From Nocardia sp. CC227C (lineage in GTDB: Bacteria; Actinomycetota; Actinomycetes; Mycobacteriales; Mycobacteriaceae), in contig NZ_JASITE010000028.1 in NCBI RefSeq assembly GCF_030767025.1, positions 1 through 43,089 on the forward strand: DNA of 43,089 bases, read 5' to 3'. Position numbers and translations under genes: made by a program. The notes beneath the pieces were generated by a model that saw nothing but the letters and a program-made list of their open reading frames with translations, was not told the origin of the DNA and made no database searches. How positions within the stretch are numbered: position 1 is the first letter of the stretch; each line of letters opens with the position of its first letter. This document shows, piece by piece, positions 1 to 6,987 of the stretch.

Positions 1-179
1 TCATCCCAATCCAGTACGCGGCCGAACGGTTGATCCCAGTGCAGGCGCCGCGCCTGCTCGGCCCAGAAGCCGAGCCGGTCGGCCGCGGCCCGCTGGTAGA
101 GCGAGGCGTCGGCATTGGCCGCGCCGGCGAACTCCGCGCTGGGCGGGTAGACCTCGGAATGGGTGACACTGCTGGACAA
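1..179 (-). CDS. acsA: Acetyl-CoA synthetase, N-terminal part (runs off left edge)
   Basis: The minus strand encodes about 59 residues typical of the AMP-forming acetyl-CoA synthetase N-terminus, including YPPSAEF followed by ADRLGFWAEQARRLHW, DQPF and VLDWD. The family activates acetate to acetyl-CoA through an acetyl-AMP intermediate in the cytoplasm. The chosen start is TTG at 179, because AAGGAG lies 7 nt upstream of it; an in-frame ATG at 197 has no good ribosome site in front. The gene follows the acetate symporter after 47 bp, so the two are probably co-transcribed. All catalytic motifs (A3, A8 and the regulatory Lys near the C-terminus) lie outside the window. The propionyl-CoA synthetase relatives cannot be excluded from this fragment, but the symporter context favours acetate. 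Confidence 0.85.
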   Translation of the reverse strand, partial: MSSSVTHSEVYPPSAEFAGAANADASLYQRAAADRLGFWAEQARRLHWDQPFGRVLDWD

Positions 180-226
180 TTCGATACTCCTTGACATGAC
201 GAGCGAGCGAGCCCGGGGACGGGCGA

Positions 227-1855
227 TCAGTGCACGACGGCCTTCTCGGCGCCGACACCGGTGAGCGAGCGCACCTCCATCTCGGCGGCCTTGACCGGAT
301 CCTCCTTGTCGCGGCCCGCGAAGGTGCCGACGATGCCGAGTGCGAAGGCCAGCGGAATGGACACGATGCCCGGGTTGGACAGCGGGAACCAGTCGAAGTT
401 CATCGACGGCAGCATGGCCGACTTGGAACCGGAGACGGCGGGGGAGAACACGATCAGCACGATGGTGGAGATCAGGCCGCCGTACATGCTCCACAGCGCG
501 CCGGTGGTGTTGAAGCGCTTCCAGAACAGCGAGTACACGATGGTCGGCAGGTTCGCCGAGGCCGCCACCGCGAAGGCCAGCGCCACCAGGAAGGCGATGT
601 TCTGACCGTTGGCGAGGATGCCGAGGCCGATGGCGAGCAGGCCGATGATCACGGCCGTGATCCGCGATACCCGAACCTGTTTCTTCTCGTCGACATTGCC
701 GCGCTTGATGACACCGGCGTAGATGTCGTGGGCGAAGGACGCCGACGCGGTGATCGTCAGGCCCGCGACCACCGCGAGAATGGTGGCGAAGGCGACCGCG
801 GAGATGATGCCCAGCAGCAGCACGCCGCCGAGTTCGAAGGCGAGCAGCGGAGCCGCCGAGTTCTGGCCGCCGGCCGCGCCGAGGATCTTGTCCGGGCCGA
901 CGATCGCCGCCGCGCCGTAGCCGAGCACCAGGGTGAACAGGTAGAACGCGCCGATCAGGGCGATGGCCCACACCACCGAGCGCCGCGCCTCCTTGGCGGT
1001 CGGCACCGTGTAGAAGCGCATGAGCACATGCGGCAGGCCGGCGGTGCCCAGCACCAGGGCCAGACCCAGCGACAGGAAGTTCAGCTTGGACAGCTCACTG
1101 CCGCCGTACTGCGCGCCGGGGGCGAGCACATCGCGCGCCGCCACACCCGCATTGGTGGATTCGGAGACGGTGCGCTGCGCGGAACCCAGGATGTCGGAGA
1201 GGTTGAATCCGAACTTCGCGAACACCAGCACGGTCATGAACGCCGCGCCGCTGATCAGCAGCATCGCCTTGATGATCTGCACCCAGGTGGTGCCCTTCAT
1301 GCCGCCGACCAGCACGTACACGATCATGAGAATGCCGACCACGGCGATCACCACGGCCTGGCCCGCTTCGGAGGTGATATCCAGCAGCAGTGCGACCAGG
1401 CCACCCGCCCCGGCCATCTGCGCCAGCAGGTAGAACAGCGACACGGTCAGGGTGGACAGCGCCGCCGCGGTGCGCACCGGCCCCTGCGCGAGCCGGAAGC
1501 TCAGCACGTCGGCCATGGTGAATTTGCCGGTGTTCCTGAGCATTTCGGCCACCAGCAGCAGGGCGACCAGCCAGGCCACCAGGAAGCCGATGGAGTAGAG
1601 GAAGCCGTCGTAGCCGTAGACGGCGATGGCGCCCGCGATACCGAGGAAGCTGGCCGCCGACAGGTAGTCACCGGCGATGGCGATGCCGTTCTGCGGGCCG
1701 GAGAAGCCGCGGCCGCCGGTGAAGTAGTCGGCTGCGGTGGCATTGTTGCGGCTGGCGCGGATCACCACGATCATGGTCACGGCCACGAACAGGCCGAAGA
1801 TCGCGATATTGGCGGCCGGATTGCCGACCGTCGTGGCGGCGAGATAGCTGGTCAC
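227..1855 (-). CDS. actP: Cation/acetate symporter, ActP/MctC type (SSS family)
   Basis: This 542-residue polytopic membrane protein belongs to the sodium:solute symporter family, closest in organisation to E. coli ActP and Corynebacterium MctC, which import acetate, propionate or pyruvate with a cation. Family signatures include FTGGRGFSGPQNGIAIAGDY near residues 45-65, GMKGTTWVQIIKAM near 185-198 and GTAGLPHVLMRFYTV near 270-285. The start is GTG, overlapping the stop of the DUF485 gene by 4 bp (GTGA), which indicates translational coupling. The next gene downstream is acs, so import and activation of the same acid are linked. The exact substrate and coupling ion are inferred from the family and context. 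Confidence 0.93.
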   Translation of the reverse strand: MTSYLAATTVGNPAANIAIFGLFVAVTMIVVIRASRNNATAADYFTGGRGFSGPQNGIAIAGDYLSAASFLGIAGAIAVYGYDGFLYSIGFLVAWLVALLLVAEMLRNTGKFTMADVLSFRLAQGPVRTAAALSTLTVSLFYLLAQMAGAGGLVALLLDITSEAGQAVVIAVVGILMIVYVLVGGMKGTTWVQIIKAMLLISGAAFMTVLVFAKFGFNLSDILGSAQRTVSESTNAGVAARDVLAPGAQYGGSELSKLNFLSLGLALVLGTAGLPHVLMRFYTVPTAKEARRSVVWAIALIGAFYLFTLVLGYGAAAIVGPDKILGAAGGQNSAAPLLAFELGGVLLLGIISAVAFATILAVVAGLTITASASFAHDIYAGVIKRGNVDEKKQVRVSRITAVIIGLLAIGLGILANGQNIAFLVALAFAVAASANLPTIVYSLFWKRFNTTGALWSMYGGLISTIVLIVFSPAVSGSKSAMLPSMNFDWFPLSNPGIVSIPLAFALGIVGTFAGRDKEDPVKAAEMEVRSLTGVGAEKAVVH

Positions 1856-2211
1856 GCCGGGCCTCCCTCGAGTTCGTTGCGGATGGCGGCGGCGCGCGGG
1901 TCGAGTTCGCGGTTGGCGAAGCGCACGTACAGGCCGGTGATCAGGAAGGTCGACACGAACTGGCCGAGGCCGAGCAACAGGCCGAGATTGACATTGCCGA
2001 AGACCTCGGTGGCCATGAAGTCGTGCGCGTAGGCGCCCAGCAGCACGTACACCAGGTACCAGGTGAGGAACAGCGCCGTCATGGGAAAAACGTAGCGCCG
2101 CAGTCGAGTTCGCAACTCCTGGAATTCGGGGCTGGCCTGGGCGGCGACGAAGTCCTCGGCGGTGGGCACCCGGCCGGGCCGCGTGCCGTCGTCGAGATCG
2201 GTACTGCTCAT
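1852..2211 (-). CDS. DUF485 small membrane protein (YjcH-like)
   Basis: The protein has 119 residues, a charged N-terminus and two membrane segments (about residues 40-60 and 73-95), followed by the short basic/acidic tail typical of DUF485 (YVRFANRELDP). In E. coli and corynebacteria, DUF485 genes (yjcH, mctB) lie directly before actP/mctC, and they are generally treated as symporter accessory subunits. The same arrangement holds here, with a GTGA overlap. The ATG at 2211 has no purine-rich ribosome site, only CTCCCTCC, so translation may depend on a short or leaderless transcript. It is preceded by 173 bp of non-coding DNA, the likely promoter region for the DUF485-actP-acs unit. Confidence 0.88.
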   Translation of the reverse strand: MSSTDLDDGTRPGRVPTAEDFVAAQASPEFQELRTRLRRYVFPMTALFLTWYLVYVLLGAYAHDFMATEVFGNVNLGLLLGLGQFVSTFLITGLYVRFANRELDPRAAAIRNELEGGPA

Positions 2212-2282
2212 GGAGGGAGTCCTAGCGTGTGATGTGGCTTACTTCGCAGAACCGTAACGAGCGGCCGAGAGCTGGAACACGG

Positions 2283-2298
2283 TGTGGTGTGGGTCACT
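2283..2298. promoter_or_regulatory. Possible Crp/GlxR-type operator upstream of DUF485-actP-acs
   Basis: The sequence TGTGG-N6-TCACT matches the Crp-family consensus TGTGA-N6-TCACA at 8 of 10 half-site positions. It lies 72 bp upstream of the DUF485 start, in the only sizeable gap of the acetate cluster (2212-2384). GlxR/Crp control of acetate transport genes is known in related actinobacteria, so the location makes sense. One site this short in GC-rich DNA could be chance. Confidence 0.35.
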
Positions 2299-2384
2299 CG
2301 GTGAACCCGCGCGATCGTGCGGTGAGCGGTCGCTGTGTCGCGACGAGCGGTCGGCGTTGCGGGGCGCGCAGCGGCGCGAAACGA

Positions 2385-4145
2385 TCAGGCCGAGTGCAGG
2401 CCGCGCTCGCGGTCCGCGCCCATGCCGAGGCGTTCGGGGGCGTGCATGCGGACGAAGATGCGGGCCACCTCGCGGGCCGACTGGCCGCGAGTCAGCTTGC
2501 TGCCCAGCATCATCGTGAGGAAGGCGAGCGGAACGCTCACGGCGGCCGGATATCCCAGGATGGCGGCGGGCCAGCCGTTCGCCGCCGTATCGCCGATGCC
2601 GCCCAGCACCGAGACCGCGGTCGCGCCGCCCGCGGTGAGGCCGCCGACAACCAGCCCGGCCGCCGCGCCCGTGGCCGTGAGGCCGCGCCACCAGATGCCC
2701 AGCACCAGCAGCGGGCACAGCGTCGACGCCGCCAGCGAGAAGGCCAGCCCCACCGTGCGGGAGACATCGAGGGTCGCGACACCGAACGACAGGCCCAGCG
2801 GCACCGCGCCGCCGATCAGCGCGGCCACCCGGAAGTCCCGGATGCGCCCGCGCAGCACGTCGGTGCTCAGCACGCCCGCGATACTCACCAGCAGCCCGGA
2901 CGACGTCGACAGGAAGGCCGCCACCGCACCGGCGGCGGCCAAGGCGGCCAACAGCTTTCCGGGCAGTCCGGACAGCACCGCGCCGGGCAGCAGCAGCACC
3001 GCCGCGTCGGAGGTGCCGGTGAGCAGCAGCTGCGGGACGTACAGCCGCGCCAGTGCGCCGAGCAGCACCGGGAACAGATAGAACACGCCGACGAGGGCGA
3101 TGACGGCGAGCGCGGTGGCGCGGGCGGCGCGACCGTCGGGATTGGTGTAGAAGCGCACCAGCACATGCGGTAATCCCATGGCGCCCAGGAACAATGCGAT
3201 GATCAGCGAGTACACCGCGTACAGCGGATGCGGGCCGCCGAAGCCGCCACCCGCCCGCACCCAGTCCGCGCCGTCGGCGGGTGCGCCGACCACGACCGGC
3301 ACGGCATCGCCGGACTCGAGTACGACCGTGGTGCCCGCGCCGAGGGTGTGCTCACCCGGGGTGAGGGTGACGAGGCCGTGTACGGCGCGTCCGTCCAGGG
3401 TGCCGTGGATCGAGGTCACCTGCGGTGCGTCGGTGGCCATGCGCACGGTGACCGCGGTGGTGACGTCCACGGTGGTGCGCTGGCTGACCGCGGGTGGTGC
3501 GGGCGTGCCGAATTCGCGGTCGTCGCCGAGGAAGTGCACCAGCAGGACCAGCGTGGGGATGGCCAGCGCGGTGAGTTTGAGCCAGTACTGGAACGCCTGG
3601 ACGAAGGTGATCGAGCGCATCCCGCCCGCGGTCACATTCGCGATCACGATCACGCCGACCGCGGCCGCGCCCACCCAGCCCGGGACACCGAGCAGAATGC
3701 GCAAAGTCAGTCCCGCGCCCTGGAATTGGGGGATCAGGTAGAGCGCGCACACCAGCACCACGACCAGCGCCGCCAGTCGCCGCAGGCGCAGCGAGCCGAG
3801 CCGGAACTCGGCGAAGTCGGGCACCGTGTAGGAGCCGGAGCGGCGCAGCGGCGCGGCCACGAACAGCAGCAGGCCCAGATATCCGGCGGTGAATCCCACC
3901 GGATACCACAGGGCGTCGGCCCCGAACTTGGCGATCAGTCCCGCGACGCCGAGAAAGGATGCGGCGGAGAGGTATTCGCCGGAGATGGCGGCGGCGTTGA
4001 GCCGCGATCCCACTCCGCGCGAGGCGACCAGGAAGTCGGAGGTGGTGCGGGCCAGCCGGACGCCGAGCGCACCGATGGCCACCGTGGCGGCCGCCACCAG
4101 CACCAGCGCGGCGAGGGTGAGTCCGGAGGCCGGGACGGCGTCCAC
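2385..4145 (-). CDS. Second ActP-like SSS symporter with enlarged external loop
   Basis: This 586-residue protein is a paralogue of the downstream ActP. It shares the AISGEYLSAASFLG block near residues 53-66, GGMRSITFVQAF near 174-185 and GAMGLPHVLVRFYTN just after residue 320. It differs by a beta-rich hydrophilic stretch at about residues 208-305, between membrane segments, which is only about 40 residues long in the other symporter. The GTG start at 4145 lies 2 bp after the stop of the small membrane gene, with GAGGA 6 nt upstream. With that gene and the LytTR regulator it forms a tightly packed unit. Transport of acetate or another short monocarboxylate is inferred; the substrate may differ from that of ActP. 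Confidence 0.88.
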   Translation of the reverse strand: MDAVPASGLTLAALVLVAAATVAIGALGVRLARTTSDFLVASRGVGSRLNAAAISGEYLSAASFLGVAGLIAKFGADALWYPVGFTAGYLGLLLFVAAPLRRSGSYTVPDFAEFRLGSLRLRRLAALVVVLVCALYLIPQFQGAGLTLRILLGVPGWVGAAAVGVIVIANVTAGGMRSITFVQAFQYWLKLTALAIPTLVLLVHFLGDDREFGTPAPPAVSQRTTVDVTTAVTVRMATDAPQVTSIHGTLDGRAVHGLVTLTPGEHTLGAGTTVVLESGDAVPVVVGAPADGADWVRAGGGFGGPHPLYAVYSLIIALFLGAMGLPHVLVRFYTNPDGRAARATALAVIALVGVFYLFPVLLGALARLYVPQLLLTGTSDAAVLLLPGAVLSGLPGKLLAALAAAGAVAAFLSTSSGLLVSIAGVLSTDVLRGRIRDFRVAALIGGAVPLGLSFGVATLDVSRTVGLAFSLAASTLCPLLVLGIWWRGLTATGAAAGLVVGGLTAGGATAVSVLGGIGDTAANGWPAAILGYPAAVSVPLAFLTMMLGSKLTRGQSAREVARIFVRMHAPERLGMGADRERGLHSA

Positions 4146-4147
4146 CC

Positions 4148-4510
4148 TCAGTCCTCGGCCAATTCGGCGAAGTCCTGGTCGTTGCGGTCGGCCAGCCGCA
4201 GGTAGACCCGTCCGGCCACGTACAGCAGCGGCGTGGACAGCACACCGAGCAGCAGCCACGGCAGCCGGATGCCCAGCACCACGGTGGAACCCACGCCGAG
4301 CGTGAACAGCACCGGCAGTGCGCCCAGCACCGCCACCACGACCAGGCCCGTCCGCACCGCGAGCCCGAACTGCGCCCGAATCAGCCCGTCGATCATGGCC
4401 GCGCCGATCTCGGTCTGCTCGGCCACCTCCACCCGCGTCCGCACCATGCGTGCCCCGCGCCGCTGCGCCAGCACCACCCGCTGCCGCACCGGCCGCAGTG
4501 GGCCGGTCAT
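4148..4510 (-). CDS. Small two-helix membrane protein, DUF485-like accessory
   Basis: The protein has 120 residues. A basic, Arg-rich N-terminus (residues 1-45) is followed by two hydrophobic segments at about 50-72 and 80-103 and an acidic C-terminus. Sequence similarity to DUF485 is weak, but the topology, length and terminal pattern (LYVAGRVYLRLADRN against LYVRFANRELDP in the DUF485 protein) are alike. Like DUF485, it directly precedes an ActP-type gene. Its ATG overlaps the regulator stop by 4 bp (ATGA), and the symporter starts 2 bp after its own stop. A role as symporter subunit is inferred from this arrangement. Confidence 0.8.
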   Translation of the reverse strand: MTGPLRPVRQRVVLAQRRGARMVRTRVEVAEQTEIGAAMIDGLIRAQFGLAVRTGLVVVAVLGALPVLFTLGVGSTVVLGIRLPWLLLGVLSTPLLYVAGRVYLRLADRNDQDFAELAED

Positions 4511-5280
4511 CGGGCGGGCCTTCGCGGGCGGATGAGCCGTTGCTTGAGATCACGCACCTGGCGGCGGCTCACCGGCAGCTCGGCGGCGGGGGCGGAACCC
4601 TCCGCGCGCAGGCACACCACGGTGCCCGTGCCGACCGTGCGCAGGCCGGTCACCATGCGCAGCGCGATCAGATACGACCGGTGAATCCGTACGAAACCGG
4701 CTTCGCGCCAGCGTGCCTCGAGTTCCGAGAGCGGGATGCGGATCAGGTGCGACCCGCTGGCGGTGTGCAGCCGCGCATAGTCGCCCTCGGCCTCCACCCA
4801 GCTCACGGTGGACCGCTCCACCAGCCGGGTGACCCCGCCGAGCTCGACCGGCAACACCTCGTCCGGATCGGTCTGTGGAGGCCGATCCGCCCGCGTCGCC
4901 GCGATGCGCCGCACCGCCTCACCGAGTCGTGCCTCGCGCAGCGGCTTGAGCAGGTAGTCCGTCGCCCCGATATCGAATGCGGCCACCGCGCGGTCGTCGT
5001 GCGCCGTCACGAACACCACCGCGGGCGGGTCGGCGAAGGCCGACAGGATGCCCGCCAGCTCCATCCCGTCCAGTCCGGGCATATTGATGTCGAGGAAGAC
5101 CGCGTCCACCGGGTTCGCGCGCAGCAGCCGCAGCGCCGTGGTGGCATCGCCCGCCCGATGGATCTCGCCCACATCCGGCTGGGCGCGCAGCAGGTAGACC
5201 AGCTCATCCAGGGCCGGTTGCTCATCGTCGACGGCCAGCACGCGTAGCGCGCCCGGTCCGCTGTCGCTGGTCGAGGTCAC
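4507..5280 (-). CDS. LytTR-family response regulator
   Basis: The 257-residue protein has an N-terminal receiver domain (about 12-130) with the acidic pair at D18/D19, the phospho-acceptor D64 in FLDINMPGLDG, and a late KPL Lys motif. A C-terminal LytTR DNA-binding domain follows (about 145-250, with VSWVEAEGDYARLHT and FVRIHRSYLI). LytTR proteins bind paired direct repeats and usually pair with LytS-type kinases, one of which is encoded at 6988-8184. The start is assigned to GTG 5280, with an alternative GTG at 5301; neither has a clear ribosome site. The gene is coupled to the small membrane protein by an ATGA overlap, so it probably controls the symporters and acs, and possibly itself. Confidence 0.9.
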   Translation of the reverse strand: MTSTSDSGPGALRVLAVDDEQPALDELVYLLRAQPDVGEIHRAGDATTALRLLRANPVDAVFLDINMPGLDGMELAGILSAFADPPAVVFVTAHDDRAVAAFDIGATDYLLKPLREARLGEAVRRIAATRADRPPQTDPDEVLPVELGGVTRLVERSTVSWVEAEGDYARLHTASGSHLIRIPLSELEARWREAGFVRIHRSYLIALRMVTGLRTVGTGTVVCLRAEGSAPAAELPVSRRQVRDLKQRLIRPRRPAR

Positions 5281-5378
5281 AATCGGGTCATCGTAGGCCA
5301 CCGGTCGGGCATCACGGGCGAACCCCGCGAATCCGGCACCACGGGTGGAGTCGGCCGTGCCGGACCGCCCGACGGCGG

Positions 5379-6923
5379 TCAGTCCGTCGCGGCGCGCGCC
5401 GTGGACCCGCCGTACCGGTAGTCGTCGAGTGGGAAACGGCGGTTGCCGCGCCGGGCCTCGAAGAATCCGGACGGCCGCACGTAGGTGCTGTCGCCCTGGG
5501 AGTTCCGGTAGTAGGTGGGCACGTGTCCGTTGAGATCGGCCAGGTAGTAGCGCAGCGCGGCGCCACGGCGGTGGATGGCGTGGTGATAGGCGTCGGCGAC
5601 GTCCTTGCGCACCTCGCACCAGATCGCGCCGCGGCGGCGGGTCTCGGCGATCGCGCGGACCGCGTGGTCGGCGGTCATCTCCACGAAGGCGTGCCAGCCC
5701 GAACCGGTCCACGAGTACGGGCCGACGAGTGTCCAGCGGTTGGGCAGGCCGGGCACCGAGACGCTCTGATACGCCTGCAAGCCCTCCTCGCGGTAGAACT
5801 TCGCGAGGTCGAAGCCGTTGCGGCCCACTACGGTTCCCGGTCGGTAGGTCTCCGGGTCGGAGAACACCTCGTACCCGGTCGCCAGCACCAGCGCGTCGAG
5901 CCGGTGCGGGGTGCCGTCGGCCGTGCGGACCCCGGTCGCGGTGATCTCGTCGATCGGGTCGGTCACCAGGGCGACATTGTCGCGGTTGTAGGTCCGCAGA
6001 TAGTCGTTCGAGAGGGTCGGCCGCTTGGCCAGTACACCGAAGTTCGGGGTCAGGCGTGCCCGGGTGGCTGCCTCCGGAACCACGCGCGCCAGATAGCGCC
6101 GATACAGGGCCTGGCAGCCCGCGTCGAAGCGGTCCATGGCGGGTCGGGCGATGCGGTTCGGCGCGCCCACCACGGTGCGCAGCACCAGATCGACCGCCAC
6201 CAGGGCGGTGCCGTGCAGCAGGGGTTGCACGCCGGGAATCGCCAGTATCCGCTGTGCCGGAGCCGGAATCCCGATATCGGGTTTGGGGAGCGACCAGACC
6301 GGTGTGCGCTGGAAGACCGTCAGCCGCGCGACCTCGGGCGCGATGGACGGGATGATCTGCACCGCGCTCGCGCCGGTGCCGATGACGCCGACTCGTTTGC
6401 CGCACAGGTCGTAGTCGTGATCCCAATCGCTGGGGCGCAGCACCTTTCCCCGGAACGACCGTGCGCCCGGAATGCCCACGTCCGCACGGGGGCGGACGAA
6501 CGCGCCGACGGCACTGATCACGAAGCGGGCCGTCACGGTGGAGCCGTCGGCGAGCCGCAGGGCCCAGTGCCCGGCCTCGTCATCCCATTGCTCGCACCGC
6601 ACCTCGGCGCCGAAGCGCACCCGCTCGTGGACGCCGAAGCGGTGCGCGACCTCCACGTGATAGCGCTTGACCTCCTCGCCGCGCGGGAAGACCCGGCTCC
6701 AGGTCGCCTTGCGGGCGAACGAGTACTGGTAGGCCAGTGCCGGAATATCCACGCCCAGACCGGGATAGTGGTTCTCGTGCCAGCTGCCGCCGACCTCGTC
6801 CGCGCGTTCGAGCACCACGAAATCGTGGATTCCGGCGCGGCGCAGTTTCACTCCCGCCGCGATACCGCCGGGGCCCGCGCCGATGACCGCGACCTCGTAC
6901 TGTGGCTCTGTTGTGTCGTCCAT
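5379..6923 (-). CDS. Flavin-dependent monooxygenase, Baeyer-Villiger-like
   Basis: The 514-residue protein has two dinucleotide-binding folds: GAGPGG at residues 15-20 for FAD and GTGASA at 182-187 for NADPH. It also has the GGSWHENHYPGLGVD block (45-59) common to class B flavoprotein monooxygenases. These enzymes insert oxygen into ketones or oxidise N/S atoms using FAD and NADPH. The fingerprint FxGxxxHxxxW(D/P) is present at 157-168, but its His is Arg163 here. The ATG at 6923 has only a weak GAGA-rich site in front. The gene lies between the histidine kinase and the response regulator on the same strand, with 64 and 98 bp gaps, and appears to have its own promoter. The substrate cannot be told from the sequence. 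Confidence 0.88.
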   Translation of the reverse strand: MDDTTEPQYEVAVIGAGPGGIAAGVKLRRAGIHDFVVLERADEVGGSWHENHYPGLGVDIPALAYQYSFARKATWSRVFPRGEEVKRYHVEVAHRFGVHERVRFGAEVRCEQWDDEAGHWALRLADGSTVTARFVISAVGAFVRPRADVGIPGARSFRGKVLRPSDWDHDYDLCGKRVGVIGTGASAVQIIPSIAPEVARLTVFQRTPVWSLPKPDIGIPAPAQRILAIPGVQPLLHGTALVAVDLVLRTVVGAPNRIARPAMDRFDAGCQALYRRYLARVVPEAATRARLTPNFGVLAKRPTLSNDYLRTYNRDNVALVTDPIDEITATGVRTADGTPHRLDALVLATGYEVFSDPETYRPGTVVGRNGFDLAKFYREEGLQAYQSVSVPGLPNRWTLVGPYSWTGSGWHAFVEMTADHAVRAIAETRRRGAIWCEVRKDVADAYHHAIHRRGAALRYYLADLNGHVPTYYRNSQGDSTYVRPSGFFEARRGNRRFPLDDYRYGGSTARAATD

Positions 6924-6948
6924 GCCCGTCTCATCTCGTGGTGTCCTC

Positions 6949-6977
6949 AAGGTAAACTGTCTGAGACGATGAGGCAA
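6949..6977 (-). promoter_or_regulatory. Candidate promoter of the monooxygenase gene
   Basis: On the minus strand TTGCCT (6977-6972) is followed after 17 bp by TACCTT (6954-6949), an acceptable -35/-10 pair for actinobacterial housekeeping sigma factors. A transcript would start about 20 bp before the ATG at 6923. The spacer contains the 9-bp palindrome GTCTGAGAC (6959-6967), a plausible repressor contact. The -35 overlaps the last codons of the kinase gene. Confidence 0.4.
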
Positions 6978-6987
6978 GATTCTTCGA

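Noticed and set aside
230..2032. 600-residue open frame on the plus strand opposite the ActP and DUF485 genes
   Set aside because: It is antisense to clear membrane-protein genes and reads as His/Arg/Gly/Glu-rich low-complexity sequence, as expected in GC-rich DNA.
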